A DNA stretch of 64,000 bases from Bacteriovoracaceae bacterium (GCA_018649885.1 JABIHA010000126.1:38239-102238); one strand, 5' to 3'; positions 44,745 through 54,090 are shown, counted from the stretch's first letter. Notes: a model not told the origin generated them from the letters alone. Translations and numbers: made by a program.

Positions 44745-44745
44745 A

Positions 44746-45798
44746 TTAAGGCTGTAATTCAAAAGTAATAGGGGATTTCATAACGGCGGCGATTGTCTGT
44801 GAAGGATCTACACCTTTATAAAGAACCTTATAAAGACCTACAAAAATTCGTGATTTAATTTGATATTTTTGACTTAGAAGGTAGGCAGCTTTAGTTGTTT
44901 TATAACCTTCTACAACTGTCCTTTGAGATTTAATAATCTCCTCAGCACTTCTGCCTTTGGCAATTTCAAGTCCAAAGAGCTTATTTCGACTCAAACCTCC
45001 TGTTGAGGTCAAAATCAAATCTCCCATCCCTGAAAGGCCATAAAATGTTTCTGGTCTAGCATTAAAAACAACGCCAAATCGTCTCATCTCAACAATCCCT
45101 CTGGTAATCATGGCAGCCCTGGTATTGTGATTATAACCAAGGCCTTCAATAATCCCAGCAGCAATGGCCAAAATATTTTTAAGAGCACCCCCGAGAAGCA
45201 CTCCTTTCACATCGTAAGTTGGAAGACATCTAAAATAACTTGTCTGCAACATTTCAGCGACTTTAAATAAGTTGTAATATGATCTTCCGGCAAGAGAAAC
45301 AAGTGTGATTTGCTCTTCCAAGATCTCTTTTGCAAAAGATGGCCCAGAGAGAAAACAAAATGAATCTCTAAACTTTGGAAAATAATCGTAGAACAAATCA
45401 TCGGGAAGCTCTAATGTATCTGGATCTATCCCTTTAGACAATGATACAAAAGGTATCTCTTTTTCTAGATAACTTAAAACGAGTTCTTTATTCTCTTCAC
45501 AAAAATTTTTGATTGCACTTGAAGGCAGTCCAGAAACAACTAGCTCAAGCTCACCGTCAGTTCTTTTTTCAACCTCATCCCAAGTTAGGGCGGGTACAAT
45601 ATTCTTTGGTAGTTTATGGCCTGGAAGGTAAATCTTGTTTTCACCTTCTAGAAGGCCTCGGTAATTATCCTCAGATCTAACTTTTAAAATAACCGTTTTA
45701 AAGTTACTTGCAAGAACTGAGGCGATTGATGTCCCAAAAGCTCCGGCCCCAATAACTAATGCTGTATCGTAACTGGGATTTTCTTGTTTAGCTTTTAT
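44746..45798 (-). CDS. gpsA: Glycerol-3-phosphate dehydrogenase GpsA with ATA start
   Basis: NAD(P)H-dependent reduction of dihydroxyacetone phosphate for phospholipid synthesis. The N-terminal dinucleotide site reads ALVIGAGAFGTSIA, followed by the substrate motifs LSKGIDP, SGPSFAKEI, GALKNILAIAAGIIEGLG and GLSGMGDLILT. The frame has no ATG, GTG or TTG before the dinucleotide site; the first is a TTG at 45441, inside the conserved core. AGGAG stands five bases before ATA at 45798, giving 350 residues, normal for GpsA. It follows the DUF493 gene by 14 bases. Confidence 0.9.
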   Translation of the reverse strand: MKAKQENPSYDTALVIGAGAFGTSIASVLASNFKTVILKVRSEDNYRGLLEGENKIYLPGHKLPKNIVPALTWDEVEKRTDGELELVVSGLPSSAIKNFCEENKELVLSYLEKEIPFVSLSKGIDPDTLELPDDLFYDYFPKFRDSFCFLSGPSFAKEILEEQITLVSLAGRSYYNLFKVAEMLQTSYFRCLPTYDVKGVLLGGALKNILAIAAGIIEGLGYNHNTRAAMITRGIVEMRRFGVVFNARPETFYGLSGMGDLILTSTGGLSRNKLFGLEIAKGRSAEEIIKSQRTVVEGYKTTKAAYLLSQKYQIKSRIFVGLYKVLYKGVDPSQTIAAVMKSPITFELQP

Positions 45799-45808
45799 GG
45801 GTGCTCCT
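45796..45808 (-). promoter_or_regulatory. AGGAG ribosome-binding site before an ATA codon
   Basis: On the minus strand AGGAG (45808-45804) is followed by five bases and ATA (45798-45796). No canonical start lies between an upstream in-frame stop inside the DUF493 gene and the conserved N-terminus of gpsA, so this site fixes the start. Confidence 0.6.
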
Positions 45809-45812
45809 GTTG

Positions 45813-46073
45813 TTAAAGTCCCATGACTCCATCAATGCCATTAACTTTTTCATAAAGATTTAATACTTCGTCTGAGGAGTTTACCAAAACATGTGCAGTA
45901 AAGCTTCTATACTTACCAGTTTTTGAAGCTCTAATAGTCACACGGTGCTCCTTCAAAATGTCGTTTACTAAGTGTGATGTTTCGCTTTTTACGATACATT
46001 TAAAATTGTAGTGTGCCGGCCAGTCATATTGCCGATCAAGAAGTTCCTTGAACTTCTCCCGTTTTTCCCCCAT
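45813..46073 (-). CDS. DUF493 (YbeD-like) protein
   Basis: 86 residues of the YbeD/DUF493 family, a small ACT-like fold thought to bind a regulatory ligand. The pattern YNFKCIVKSETSHLVNDILKEH, then TIRASKTGKYRSFTAHVLVNSSDEVLNLYEKV and the ending GVMGL is typical. AGGAAGGG precedes the ATG. It is the first gene of a two-gene unit with gpsA. Confidence 0.85.
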   Translation of the reverse strand: MGEKREKFKELLDRQYDWPAHYNFKCIVKSETSHLVNDILKEHRVTIRASKTGKYRSFTAHVLVNSSDEVLNLYEKVNGIDGVMGL

Positions 46074-46346
46074 GGGCCCTTCCTAAGTTAATAGTCTGCG
46101 TTTCGAGTAGTGGAGGATATTTCTCAAATATAAAACTATTAGGCAACAAAAGTAGGCATTTCAAAATTTCACAACGTTTTCAACAGGTTATTCAGTAAAA
46201 AAAATACAACTCAAGACTAGCGCACAGCAAGGCGATGAGGTACAATGACCCCTTGCGTTATTGCGATCATCGGAATGTAAGCTCAAGTCTATCGCTATCA
46301 TTAATGGGTTTTATTTTTGATCCTATACTTCGGGGGAGGCAGGGAG

Positions 46347-48548
46347 ATGAAAGCACTAATACTACTTCTAGTACTTGTTTTATCGTCACAAGCTTTTGCG
46401 GGCACTCGCTTTAACAAGATTGTCTTAAAAAAATCATTGGCCGATAGACGTGAAATTCTAAAAAAGAAAAAACTATCGAAAGCTGATTTAGATAGTCTTG
46501 AAAAATCTAATAAGAAACTTTTTAAAGGCACATTAAAAGTTGCTCCACTGGGAACTATCAGTAGCCCGAGTTTGTCTACTGGTGGAAGTTCAAAGTCAAT
46601 GCTGAGAGCAAGTGAAGGCTTTAAACTTCCCGACTTTAAAGAAGATCCCATCAAAGGGGCAAATCCTTGGGAGGATACCGATCCACTTTTCAAAGAAATC
46701 CTAGGATATCTTCAACCCAATTATGAAGACCTGGGTGTTGCTCAAATTGCAAACCTTCTGTCATTTAATCATGATTTTGACCTAGGCCAGGAAAACTTCA
46801 ATGGCTTTACTTGGTATAAACCAATGGGAACTTTTTCTATTGGAGTCAACAGAGACCTGGCACCTGACTTATTCGATGACAAGCGCTGGATTGTAACAGA
46901 TACATTCCACCTGGTGATTGATGCAAAGACACTAATCTCAAATTTAGTGGAAGAAGACATGATAGAGCCCATGACCGATGTTCAAATGGGGGCCTTTGCG
47001 GGATTAAGTTTCAAAAGAACTTATACCTATGTTCACTTTGCAAATTCATTTGCAGAGGGACTGAAAAATGATTTAGATAAGCTTTTTTTCAGCTTCTTAA
47101 AATTCAAAGGCCACGGCATCCAGACCCTTAAGCCTTACGAGTATCTCACCAAGCAAGATAGCTTTGTTGTTAGTGCAGGTGCTGTCGTCTACTCTCCATC
47201 ATTTTATGGATTCTCAGCAAAAGCAGGGGCACTTTTTAAATTCAATCATGTCTCTAAGGTGCAGATTCAATCCCTTGGTGACGGTGACTCAAAAGATGCA
47301 GATGAAAGACTAAGAGTGGTATTAGAAAAGTCAAACAAGATTACGGCAGCAGCAAAAGCTGAGGTGATGCTCGACTTTTATGGACTTCTCCAATTGACAC
47401 TTTTAAGTTTTGATTTAGAGTTTGAGTTTGAAGAAAAACATGACACCTACTTAACATTTAACCATGCTGATTTCGAAAAGTTAGAAGACGAAGAAAATGA
47501 GGACTGGAAAGAGCTAAAGCAAGTTCTGAGACTCAGAAAAATTGACTTCAAAGCTCTTAAAGACAATGTCATCTCACAAAATTACAAAAAATCTATTAAG
47601 AGTAAGGCCCAATACATGGCGCTTGTCTTTGGGGGAAATGTCACAAGTAATAGTGCCACCTACAATATAATCAAAGACAACCTGGTGACCTCATTTTTAA
47701 AAACAAGTATCTCGAATCTTCGCTACGTGGAAGTTCTATGGAGTAAGCTCCTTGGAGGTGTCACTAAAGCTATTTTAGGCATGAACCTCTTTGGTTCAAA
47801 ATACTACAGCTATAAAAGAAGAAATATGTCCCTCGAATATAGAAAGGTTGAGGAGTATATAAAATCTGACAAGCAAGAATATGTAGATCTAGAAGATAGC
47901 CTTTCAATACTTCTTACCCAAGAGTACTACACAGCTGGCACCAAAGGCTTTCTCAATAAAGGTTACAAAAACGAGCTATTAAAAATGGTGGAGGATTATT
48001 CTAATCTGAGCTACCAGGTTTACGAGCTGGTAAAAAATGACACTCTCATAGGTCCGGCCACAATTAGTACCAGTATCAGAGTTAGTAGAAGTGGCCTTGA
48101 TTACTTTAATGCCATGTCAGAGGATGAGGCCTTCTATTATTTGACAACAATATGCAAAACTAAAAGACCAGAATTTTGGATGGAAATGAAAACCAGAAAT
48201 AGAGGACTGGGGAGATGGCAAATAGGCAAGGCCGAGGTTTGCATGAAAAAGCTTGGGAAGTATTTTAGAAGCTATCATACGGAACTCGCTAAATCGGACA
48301 AAATCCCACTAGCAGACCTGGAGAAGTTTACAAAACAACTCCACAAAAGAATAAGGCGTCTTGATTATATCCTTCTATTCTTTGGCCATGATAATGCTTT
48401 TTTTAGTGGAAGCTTTACGGCGAGCACTGGTAAAAACAACCCACTATTTCACACTTTCTTTCAGGGCGGGCAATTTGAGGGGCTCGGCATGATTCACAAC
48501 TACCAATACGAGCAGGGGCAACGAGTCCCCGCATCCATAAAGAATTAA
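46347..48548 (+). CDS. Large exported protein of unknown function
   Basis: 733 residues with a signal peptide ending SQAFAG. The mature N-terminus has Lys/Ser-rich segments, then a soluble body with alternating beta and helical regions. The terminal RVSRSGLDYFNAM and KTRNRGLGRWQIGK segments look helical. GGGAGGCAGGGAG before ATG 46347 fixes the start. Only a few cysteines. It is monocistronic, 97 bases ahead of the hydroxylase gene. I recognise no domain; Bdellovibrio-like genomes often carry such exported orphans. Confidence 0.8.
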   Translation: MKALILLLVLVLSSQAFAGTRFNKIVLKKSLADRREILKKKKLSKADLDSLEKSNKKLFKGTLKVAPLGTISSPSLSTGGSSKSMLRASEGFKLPDFKEDPIKGANPWEDTDPLFKEILGYLQPNYEDLGVAQIANLLSFNHDFDLGQENFNGFTWYKPMGTFSIGVNRDLAPDLFDDKRWIVTDTFHLVIDAKTLISNLVEEDMIEPMTDVQMGAFAGLSFKRTYTYVHFANSFAEGLKNDLDKLFFSFLKFKGHGIQTLKPYEYLTKQDSFVVSAGAVVYSPSFYGFSAKAGALFKFNHVSKVQIQSLGDGDSKDADERLRVVLEKSNKITAAAKAEVMLDFYGLLQLTLLSFDLEFEFEEKHDTYLTFNHADFEKLEDEENEDWKELKQVLRLRKIDFKALKDNVISQNYKKSIKSKAQYMALVFGGNVTSNSATYNIIKDNLVTSFLKTSISNLRYVEVLWSKLLGGVTKAILGMNLFGSKYYSYKRRNMSLEYRKVEEYIKSDKQEYVDLEDSLSILLTQEYYTAGTKGFLNKGYKNELLKMVEDYSNLSYQVYELVKNDTLIGPATISTSIRVSRSGLDYFNAMSEDEAFYYLTTICKTKRPEFWMEMKTRNRGLGRWQIGKAEVCMKKLGKYFRSYHTELAKSDKIPLADLEKFTKQLHKRIRRLDYILLFFGHDNAFFSGSFTASTGKNNPLFHTFFQGGQFEGLGMIHNYQYEQGQRVPASIKN

Positions 48549-48645
48549 GATTACTTAAGATCTCCGCGGTGCAAGAGTATCTGTCATTGTAAGGTACTCT
48601 TTCATTCATTATACTGGGCACGTCATTTTTTAAGGAGATAAAACC

Positions 48646-50415
48646 ATGGGTGCCTACCAGGAAGTCGTAGATAAACTTCCTCCACACTTAAAGATATTTG
48701 CCGTAGATCAAAACTATGATCAGTACAGCCCTATCAACCAAGCTTGCTGGCGCTATATTATGAGAGGCCACCTACACCACTTTAAAAAACATGGCCCAAA
48801 AGTCTACACAGATGGAATCCATAAATCGGGAATAACAGTTGATGAAATTCCCACCATCGATGGTATCAACGAGCATTTGGCCAAAATGGGCTGGAGTGCT
48901 GTTGTTGTCAACGGCTTCATACCACCAAATGCCTTCATGGAATTCCAGCAACACAAAATCTTTCCCGTTTCTGCGGAAATGAGAACAATGGAACACATTC
49001 TCTACACTCCAGCTCCTGATATTGTTCACGAAGCAGCTGGACATGTTCCCATTATCCTTGAAAGTGAGTACTCCGAATTTTTAAGTAAAGTTGGTGAATA
49101 CGGGTCAAAATCTATTTTCACTAAAAAAGATCAAGAGGTGTACAAGGCCATAAGAAATCTCAGTATTGTCAAAGAGTGGCCTAACGCTACCGAAGAAGAT
49201 GTAGTAAATGCTGAAAAAAATCTAACCCTTACGCTGGAAAAAAATGAAACTCCATCCGAAGCCACTTTAATTTCAAGATTTCATTGGTGGACAGTTGAGT
49301 ACGGGCTAGTGGGAGAAGTTGAAAATCCAGAAATTTTTGGAGCAGGACTTCTTTCAAGTATGGGAGAATCCAGAACCTGCCTTGATAGCGATGTAAAAAA
49401 GATACCTCTTTCTATTGATTGCTTTAACTACTCTTACGACATTACTAGTAAACAGCCACAGCTCTTTGTCGCCAAAGACTGGGAGCACTTATTGAATGTA
49501 CTTGAAGAGTTTGCAAGCACTATGGCCTTTCGAGTGGGAGGAGTCGTTTCACTGGAAAAAGCAATCGCCAGTGAAAATCAAGCGACGATTCAATACTCTT
49601 CAGGACTTCAGGTATCGGGACTTTTAACAAAAGCTCACTGCGCAGGAGAACTTGAAACTTATATTCAGATGACGGGACCAACATCACTTTGCTTCCACGA
49701 TAAAGAGCTAAAAAATCATGGCCCTGAACAACACGGGGAAGGTTTTGGCTCTCCTGTAGGAAAACTTGTCGATGTAAAAAGACCCCTGGAAAATCATACA
49801 AATGATGAACTTAAAGAGATTGGAATTACCATCGGTGAAAGTTGTGAGCTCAATTTCCTCTCAGGTGTAAAAGTTTCTGGGGTATTAAAAGAATTAAAGA
49901 GAAAAGAAAATAAAAAAATCATCTTAATGACTTTTGAAAACTGCACAGTTACAGGTTCAAAGGGAGAGGAACTCTTTAATCCATCATGGGGAGTTTACGA
50001 TATGGCCGTTGGAGAGAGAATCGTCTCTGTCTTCTCGGGCCCTGCAGATAAAGTTAAATACCCCGACGGAACCTATAAGTCAGATGATAATGCGATTGAG
50101 ATAAAGTACACCGAAGAAGAAAAAACATTATTCAAAAAATATTCAAAAGTTAGAACCATAAGAGAAAATGTTAAAAAAGGTGCAAAGCTTGATATGAATG
50201 AATTGCACCTCATTTATATGAACCTCAAAAAGAAGTACCCAAGCGACTGGCTCCTTCGCATAGAAATCTATGAGCTTTTAGTAAGCGATGAAGAAAATGC
50301 CGAGCACTCCATGGTAGGCTCAATCACAGAAGAGCTTGAAAAACTTAAAGAAGTAAGTGTTGAGCAAAAATTTCTGATTGAAGAAGGCATTAAATTAATT
50401 CAACTAGCACTCTAG
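48646..50415 (+). CDS. Pterin-dependent aromatic amino acid hydroxylase, long form
   Basis: 589 residues. The first 310 residues hold the catalytic domain: VHEAAGHVP with iron ligands H128 and H133, and the third ligand Glu in FHWWTVEYGLVGE. These enzymes use tetrahydropterin and O2 to hydroxylate phenylalanine (or Trp/Tyr). The remaining 270 residues are an extra region (beta-rich, then helical) absent from the ~270-residue PhhA type. TAAGGAG precedes the ATG. It faces an operon with PTPS- and SDR-type genes that could supply or recycle the pterin. Substrate preference cannot be read. Confidence 0.88.
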   Translation: MGAYQEVVDKLPPHLKIFAVDQNYDQYSPINQACWRYIMRGHLHHFKKHGPKVYTDGIHKSGITVDEIPTIDGINEHLAKMGWSAVVVNGFIPPNAFMEFQQHKIFPVSAEMRTMEHILYTPAPDIVHEAAGHVPIILESEYSEFLSKVGEYGSKSIFTKKDQEVYKAIRNLSIVKEWPNATEEDVVNAEKNLTLTLEKNETPSEATLISRFHWWTVEYGLVGEVENPEIFGAGLLSSMGESRTCLDSDVKKIPLSIDCFNYSYDITSKQPQLFVAKDWEHLLNVLEEFASTMAFRVGGVVSLEKAIASENQATIQYSSGLQVSGLLTKAHCAGELETYIQMTGPTSLCFHDKELKNHGPEQHGEGFGSPVGKLVDVKRPLENHTNDELKEIGITIGESCELNFLSGVKVSGVLKELKRKENKKIILMTFENCTVTGSKGEELFNPSWGVYDMAVGERIVSVFSGPADKVKYPDGTYKSDDNAIEIKYTEEEKTLFKKYSKVRTIRENVKKGAKLDMNELHLIYMNLKKKYPSDWLLRIEIYELLVSDEENAEHSMVGSITEELEKLKEVSVEQKFLIEEGIKLIQLAL

Positions 50416-50501
50416 TCGAATTAATTGGAGCTACAGTAAATCCTTTACAAGGCTGTATCCATTTTAGGTAACTAAAATAGAACCGACTTTTCAGCACTCC
50501 T

Positions 50502-50598
50502 ACTTGGACTTTGACCTAGGTTTAGGTTTAGCCAAAAAAATAGATCAAAGTGACTGCATAAAATTAGGCTAGACCTAAACCTAGGTCAATGTCCAAGT
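50502..50598. repeat. Long inverted repeat between convergent genes
   Basis: Arms at 50502-50533 and 50567-50598 match at 30 of 32 positions; the core is CCTAGGTTTAGG. The loop is 33 bases. It lies between the hydroxylase stop (50415) and the lipoprotein stop (50616), so it may serve as a bidirectional terminator. However, the arms are unusually long and lack a T-tract, so a mobile or REP-like element is also possible. Confidence 0.85.
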
Positions 50599-50615
50599 CC
50601 AGGTATTATTTGGTA

Positions 50616-51281
50616 CTAATTAGTTGTTCTGCCTTCTTTTTCTAGTGAAAGCTGGGCCTTTTTGACAATGTCATCGGCATTTTTCTTGTCAACTACTGCA
50701 ATGATATTAAACTCTTCTTTCATGTCTCTTCTAGACATGGCAAGGCCCTGATCTAGGTCATAAAGCGTTTGAAAGTCAGCTGAAGATATAGTTTTTTCTT
50801 TTAAAATAATAGGTCCACTTCCATGTTTGTATTTGCTAAGAGCTGGAAGCTTGTAAACTCTTAAACGGTTTTGCATAGGTCCTATAACAGTAAGGTCGTA
50901 AATGGTTTCTTTATATTTCACGACAAATTTATCAGTATCATCTTCAAGGATATAATAGGGAGTATTAAACCAGGTTTTAACACCGTTAAGTGAGACTTCA
51001 TCATCTTTTTTTTCTTTTTTGCCATTTCTCACTTTGCCTTTATAAATAAAGGGACTTTCCTCAAGTGGGCTTTGATATTCAAAATTATCTTTGTTAAATC
51101 TTTTGAAATGATCCTTGTTTATTTTCTCTAAGACTTTTGATTTGATATCAGCCGCTTTGGCGACAATGATCATATTCTTTGTTTGCCCAAATACTTTAGT
51201 ACTCACAGCCATTTGTTGTTTTTGATTTACAGCGCAGCCAAAGAACGCGACTACCATCATAGATAAAATTATAAGCTTCAT
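50616..51281 (-). CDS. Lipoprotein of unknown function
   Basis: 221 residues with a lipobox FFGC (cysteine at residue 16). The mature part is basic, mixed helix and strand, with no further cysteine. It is the last gene of the lepB-plsC-PTPS-SDR operon, 18 bases after the SDR gene. No family recognised. Confidence 0.8.
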   Translation of the reverse strand: MKLIILSMMVVAFFGCAVNQKQQMAVSTKVFGQTKNMIIVAKAADIKSKVLEKINKDHFKRFNKDNFEYQSPLEESPFIYKGKVRNGKKEKKDDEVSLNGVKTWFNTPYYILEDDTDKFVVKYKETIYDLTVIGPMQNRLRVYKLPALSKYKHGSGPIILKEKTISSADFQTLYDLDQGLAMSRRDMKEEFNIIAVVDKKNADDIVKKAQLSLEKEGRTTN

Positions 51282-51299
51282 AACCCCTCCCTAGATTTA

Positions 51300-52001
51300 T
51301 TACCTTTCTATTTGTCCTAAATTTGAATCGATTACAGATCCATTCATAACTGGATTTTCAATACAAAATTCCACAACTCTTGCTTGCTCTTCAGGCGTAA
51401 TTAAACGCCCAAAGCTAACACCACCTGCAACGCTTTTAACTATCTCAGGATCAGCACCCAAGTGAGTTTGCAACATCTCGGTGTCTGTAAATCCTGGGCA
51501 AATACAAGACGTGTGAATCATACGACCTACCAGGTCTTGGCATGTTGCCCTCATCAGTCCAACTAATCCATGTTTTGAGCTGACATATGAACATGCTCCA
51601 GCAACGGCCTTGTGGGCCAAGGTGGAGCCTATGTATATAATTGAAGAACCCTCTCCCATTAAGGGGAGGACCATTTGATTGAGAATAAGTGGTGCTACTA
51701 AATTGACTTCTAAAACTTCTCTAAATTGACTCGATGATAGGTTTAAAGTGCTGTCTTTTTTTAAACTGCCAGCATTGTGAACTAAAGAAAACTTTTTATC
51801 ACCATCAAGAAATTTTTCAATCTTGCCTTTCAGGTCTTGATTTTCATCCAATCTTTGAAGATCAACATTCTCCCAGCTAACTTCTTTTTCTGGGCAAGGT
51901 GTTCTAGACAGGCATAGGACCTGATGGCCCCTCGAAATTAAAAGCTTGGCCGTGGCAAGTCCAATTCCTCTTGAGGCTCCGGTGATGATACATTTACTCA
52001 C
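51300..52001 (-). CDS. Short-chain dehydrogenase/reductase
   Basis: 233 residues with the classical SDR set: TGASRGIG (NADPH site, residues 7-14), NAG, and the catalytic YVSSK with the upstream Ser in IYIGSTLAH. The C-terminal ICPGFTDTEM is typical. The GTG start overlaps the stop of the PTPS gene by eight bases, implying coupled translation. Together with PTPS this could be a sepiapterin-type reductase, but many SDRs act on other carbonyls. The pterin link is inferred from neighbours only. Confidence 0.85.
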   Translation of the reverse strand: MSKCIITGASRGIGLATAKLLISRGHQVLCLSRTPCPEKEVSWENVDLQRLDENQDLKGKIEKFLDGDKKFSLVHNAGSLKKDSTLNLSSSQFREVLEVNLVAPLILNQMVLPLMGEGSSIIYIGSTLAHKAVAGACSYVSSKHGLVGLMRATCQDLVGRMIHTSCICPGFTDTEMLQTHLGADPEIVKSVAGGVSFGRLITPEEQARVVEFCIENPVMNGSVIDSNLGQIER

Positions 52002-52500
52002 CTACCGACTCCGATGACCACTGGCTTGTCCCACTTTGTCCTGGACCTGAGCTTACCTTAACTACAAGACTTTTAATCATATGCTCTTTGAGACTTTTCT
52101 TGTCGCTGGTAAGTTGTTTAATAAAAAAGTGTGAGAACTCTTCAACTGTTGTATTAGTGATTGGTAAAATGAGTGTATCGGCCTGGAGAAAAGGAATCTT
52201 CTCGTGATTAAATTTTACAATTAATTGATTCCCCTCTTCTTCAATTTTTAGGTGGGGAGAATTTTGAGGTAAAATAGTATATTGATTTAGACTTTGGCAA
52301 AGATCTTTAAGCTTTTTCTTATAGACCTGATAGTTAAAGCACATACCCTCATCACTTACAGGGGCTGAAATTTGTGCTGATACTGTAAAATTGTGACCGT
52401 GAAGCCTTTCACGATTGGACTTTGAAAAAATGGTGAAGTGAGCAATTGAAAATTTTTGGTCTTCCTTTGCCAACTCAATTGTAGTCATACGATTTTCCAT
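51994..52500 (-). CDS. PTPS/QueD-like pterin enzyme
   Basis: 168 residues. Zinc ligands are visible at H21 and in LHGH (H34, H36). The active-site cysteine of QueD (in CxxxHGH) is absent; instead E31 stands three residues before HGH, as described for the PTPS-III subgroup linked to folate. The mid-protein MCFNYQVYKKKLKDLC and the later PITNTTVEEFSHFF fit the fold. It is third in an operon, six bases after plsC and overlapping the SDR gene. Function may be dihydroneopterin processing and not queuosine synthesis. The cysteine loss is seen directly. Confidence 0.8.
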   Translation of the reverse strand: MENRMTTIELAKEDQKFSIAHFTIFSKSNRERLHGHNFTVSAQISAPVSDEGMCFNYQVYKKKLKDLCQSLNQYTILPQNSPHLKIEEEGNQLIVKFNHEKIPFLQADTLILPITNTTVEEFSHFFIKQLTSDKKSLKEHMIKSLVVKVSSGPGQSGTSQWSSESVGE

Positions 52501-52506
52501 AATCGC

Positions 52507-53283
52507 CTATGCTTGTACCGGCTTGATCCCGGCAAGTTGATCAAGAGCTTCCAGCTCATGAATAAATTTGTCCCTAGTAGATTGAACCAGCTTATCTATG
52601 TCAGCTATGTTGATTCCCTTAGTCACAATGGCAGGAAGAACTTTGATTTTTAAATCGGCAGCCTTCCAGCGATTGTAGTCAATTTGGTTATGAAAATGAG
52701 GGAGGATCACAGGAAAGATGGGAACCCCTGAAGTAATCCCTATATGAAAAGCACCTTTTTTAAATTCGCCTAGCCCTTTGCCATGACTACGCGTTCCCTC
52801 AGGCAAAATGTAAACTGATAAATTCTCAGCCACAAGAGTATCCTTCACATTTTGCATACACTTTAAGGCCCGCTGCTTATTAGAGCGATCTATTAAAAAG
52901 TTGCCTCCCAGCCAAAAAAGCCATCCAAAAAATGGAATCCACTTTAACTGTTTCTTACCAATAACTAATGTTTTTTTAGGACAGAGGTGAGAGAGCAAAA
53001 AGAGATCTAGAGTACTTTGATGATTAGAAATCAAAATCTTTGGACCTTCTTCATAAATAATCTCGCCACCATCAAGGTGATACTTTACGCCCAAAATTCT
53101 GAGTGTGAGTCCCGAGACAACTTGCCCGAATAGCCAGGAATTATCCCTATGAAAAGGTCTAAAGACAAAAACGGGCAGTACAAATAGGCATGCCGGAAAA
53201 AAACAGATGAATGCCAAGATTAGGCGAATTACTTTTAACACATCCCTATTGTAGAGATCCCCGGATCCATCGTCTATTGCCAA
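52507..53283 (-). CDS. plsC: 1-acylglycerol-3-phosphate acyltransferase
   Basis: 258-residue membrane enzyme adding the second acyl chain to lysophosphatidic acid. The acyltransferase motifs are NHQSTLDLFLL (NHxxxxD), FLIDRSN and ILPEGTRSHG. Hydrophobic segments lie at the N-terminus. The start is unclear: a TTG at 53283 has no ribosome-binding site, and a GTG at 53241 would give a more usual N-terminus with AGGG only two bases away. It follows lepB by 11 bases and precedes the PTPS gene by six. Confidence 0.9.
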   Translation of the reverse strand: MAIDDGSGDLYNRDVLKVIRLILAFICFFPACLFVLPVFVFRPFHRDNSWLFGQVVSGLTLRILGVKYHLDGGEIIYEEGPKILISNHQSTLDLFLLSHLCPKKTLVIGKKQLKWIPFFGWLFWLGGNFLIDRSNKQRALKCMQNVKDTLVAENLSVYILPEGTRSHGKGLGEFKKGAFHIGITSGVPIFPVILPHFHNQIDYNRWKAADLKIKVLPAIVTKGINIADIDKLVQSTRDKFIHELEALDQLAGIKPVQA

Positions 53284-53294
53284 CTTACAATCGA

Positions 53295-54014
53295 CTAATT
53301 AAGTGCTGTTCCGATGCGATGCGGTCTAAAGCGAACAGGGTGTTCACCAAATGGGAAAATCATGGAAAACCACACAAACATGGCCCTTCCCTTGATATTT
53401 TCTTGAGGGACGAATCTCCAGAACCTTGAATCTGAGGAGAAATCTCTATTGTCTCCCATGACAAAATACTTCCCTTCGGGAATCTGAGTCTTAGGGTATT
53501 GCTGGTGCATATACCTAGTTTTAGTATATTGAATGACGTGCTTATGCTCACCTGTGGCTGCCTTGAAGAACAAAAAGTCATGATCTTTGAAGGCGTCATC
53601 CATATCCGCCATAACGTCACTGCCATTAAACTCTTCTGTTTTTATAGGCTTATCGTTGATGTAAACAACATTATCCACAACTTCAACAGAGTCACCAGGG
53701 AGACCAATGACCCTCTTAATATAATTAAAGCTGGGATCTTTGGGGAATTTAAAAACAATCACATCCCCTCTTTTGGGAGATGAAAAGGAGCTTATGTAGA
53801 CTGGGTCCCAAAATAAGTCCGAATAAGGGACTTTAAAACCATAGGCAAATTTATTAACCAAAATAAAATCCCCAATCATTAAAGTTGGGATCATTGAACC
53901 ACTTGGAATCTTGAAGGGTTCAAAGAATGTGGATCTAAAGGCAAAGACCACAAGAATGATGAGGGATATCGATTTAACTTCTTTTACAATTTTTTGCTTT
54001 CTAGTCATTTCCAT
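53295..54014 (-). CDS. lepB: Signal peptidase I
   Basis: 239-residue membrane protease that cleaves signal peptides of exported proteins, of which this window has many. One N-terminal transmembrane segment (about 15-27), then the catalytic Ser40 in PSGSMIPTL and Lys100 in FNYIKRVIGLPGDS. Box E is GDNRDFSSDSRFW. The length suits a single-anchor form. It is first in a five-gene operon with plsC, PTPS, SDR and a lipoprotein. Confidence 0.94.
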   Translation of the reverse strand: MEMTRKQKIVKEVKSISLIILVVFAFRSTFFEPFKIPSGSMIPTLMIGDFILVNKFAYGFKVPYSDLFWDPVYISSFSSPKRGDVIVFKFPKDPSFNYIKRVIGLPGDSVEVVDNVVYINDKPIKTEEFNGSDVMADMDDAFKDHDFLFFKAATGEHKHVIQYTKTRYMHQQYPKTQIPEGKYFVMGDNRDFSSDSRFWRFVPQENIKGRAMFVWFSMIFPFGEHPVRFRPHRIGTALN

Positions 54015-54090
54015 ATTTTAGTTTCTACTCCGCTGGCCTTAATTTAACAAGTACTCAACATTGTATTTGCTGCCTTGTACTGTTGCAACT

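Noticed and set aside
44746..45441. gpsA as a truncated gene starting at TTG 45441
   Set aside because: The same frame continues upstream through the conserved dinucleotide-binding site, so the gene is complete and only the start codon is unusual.
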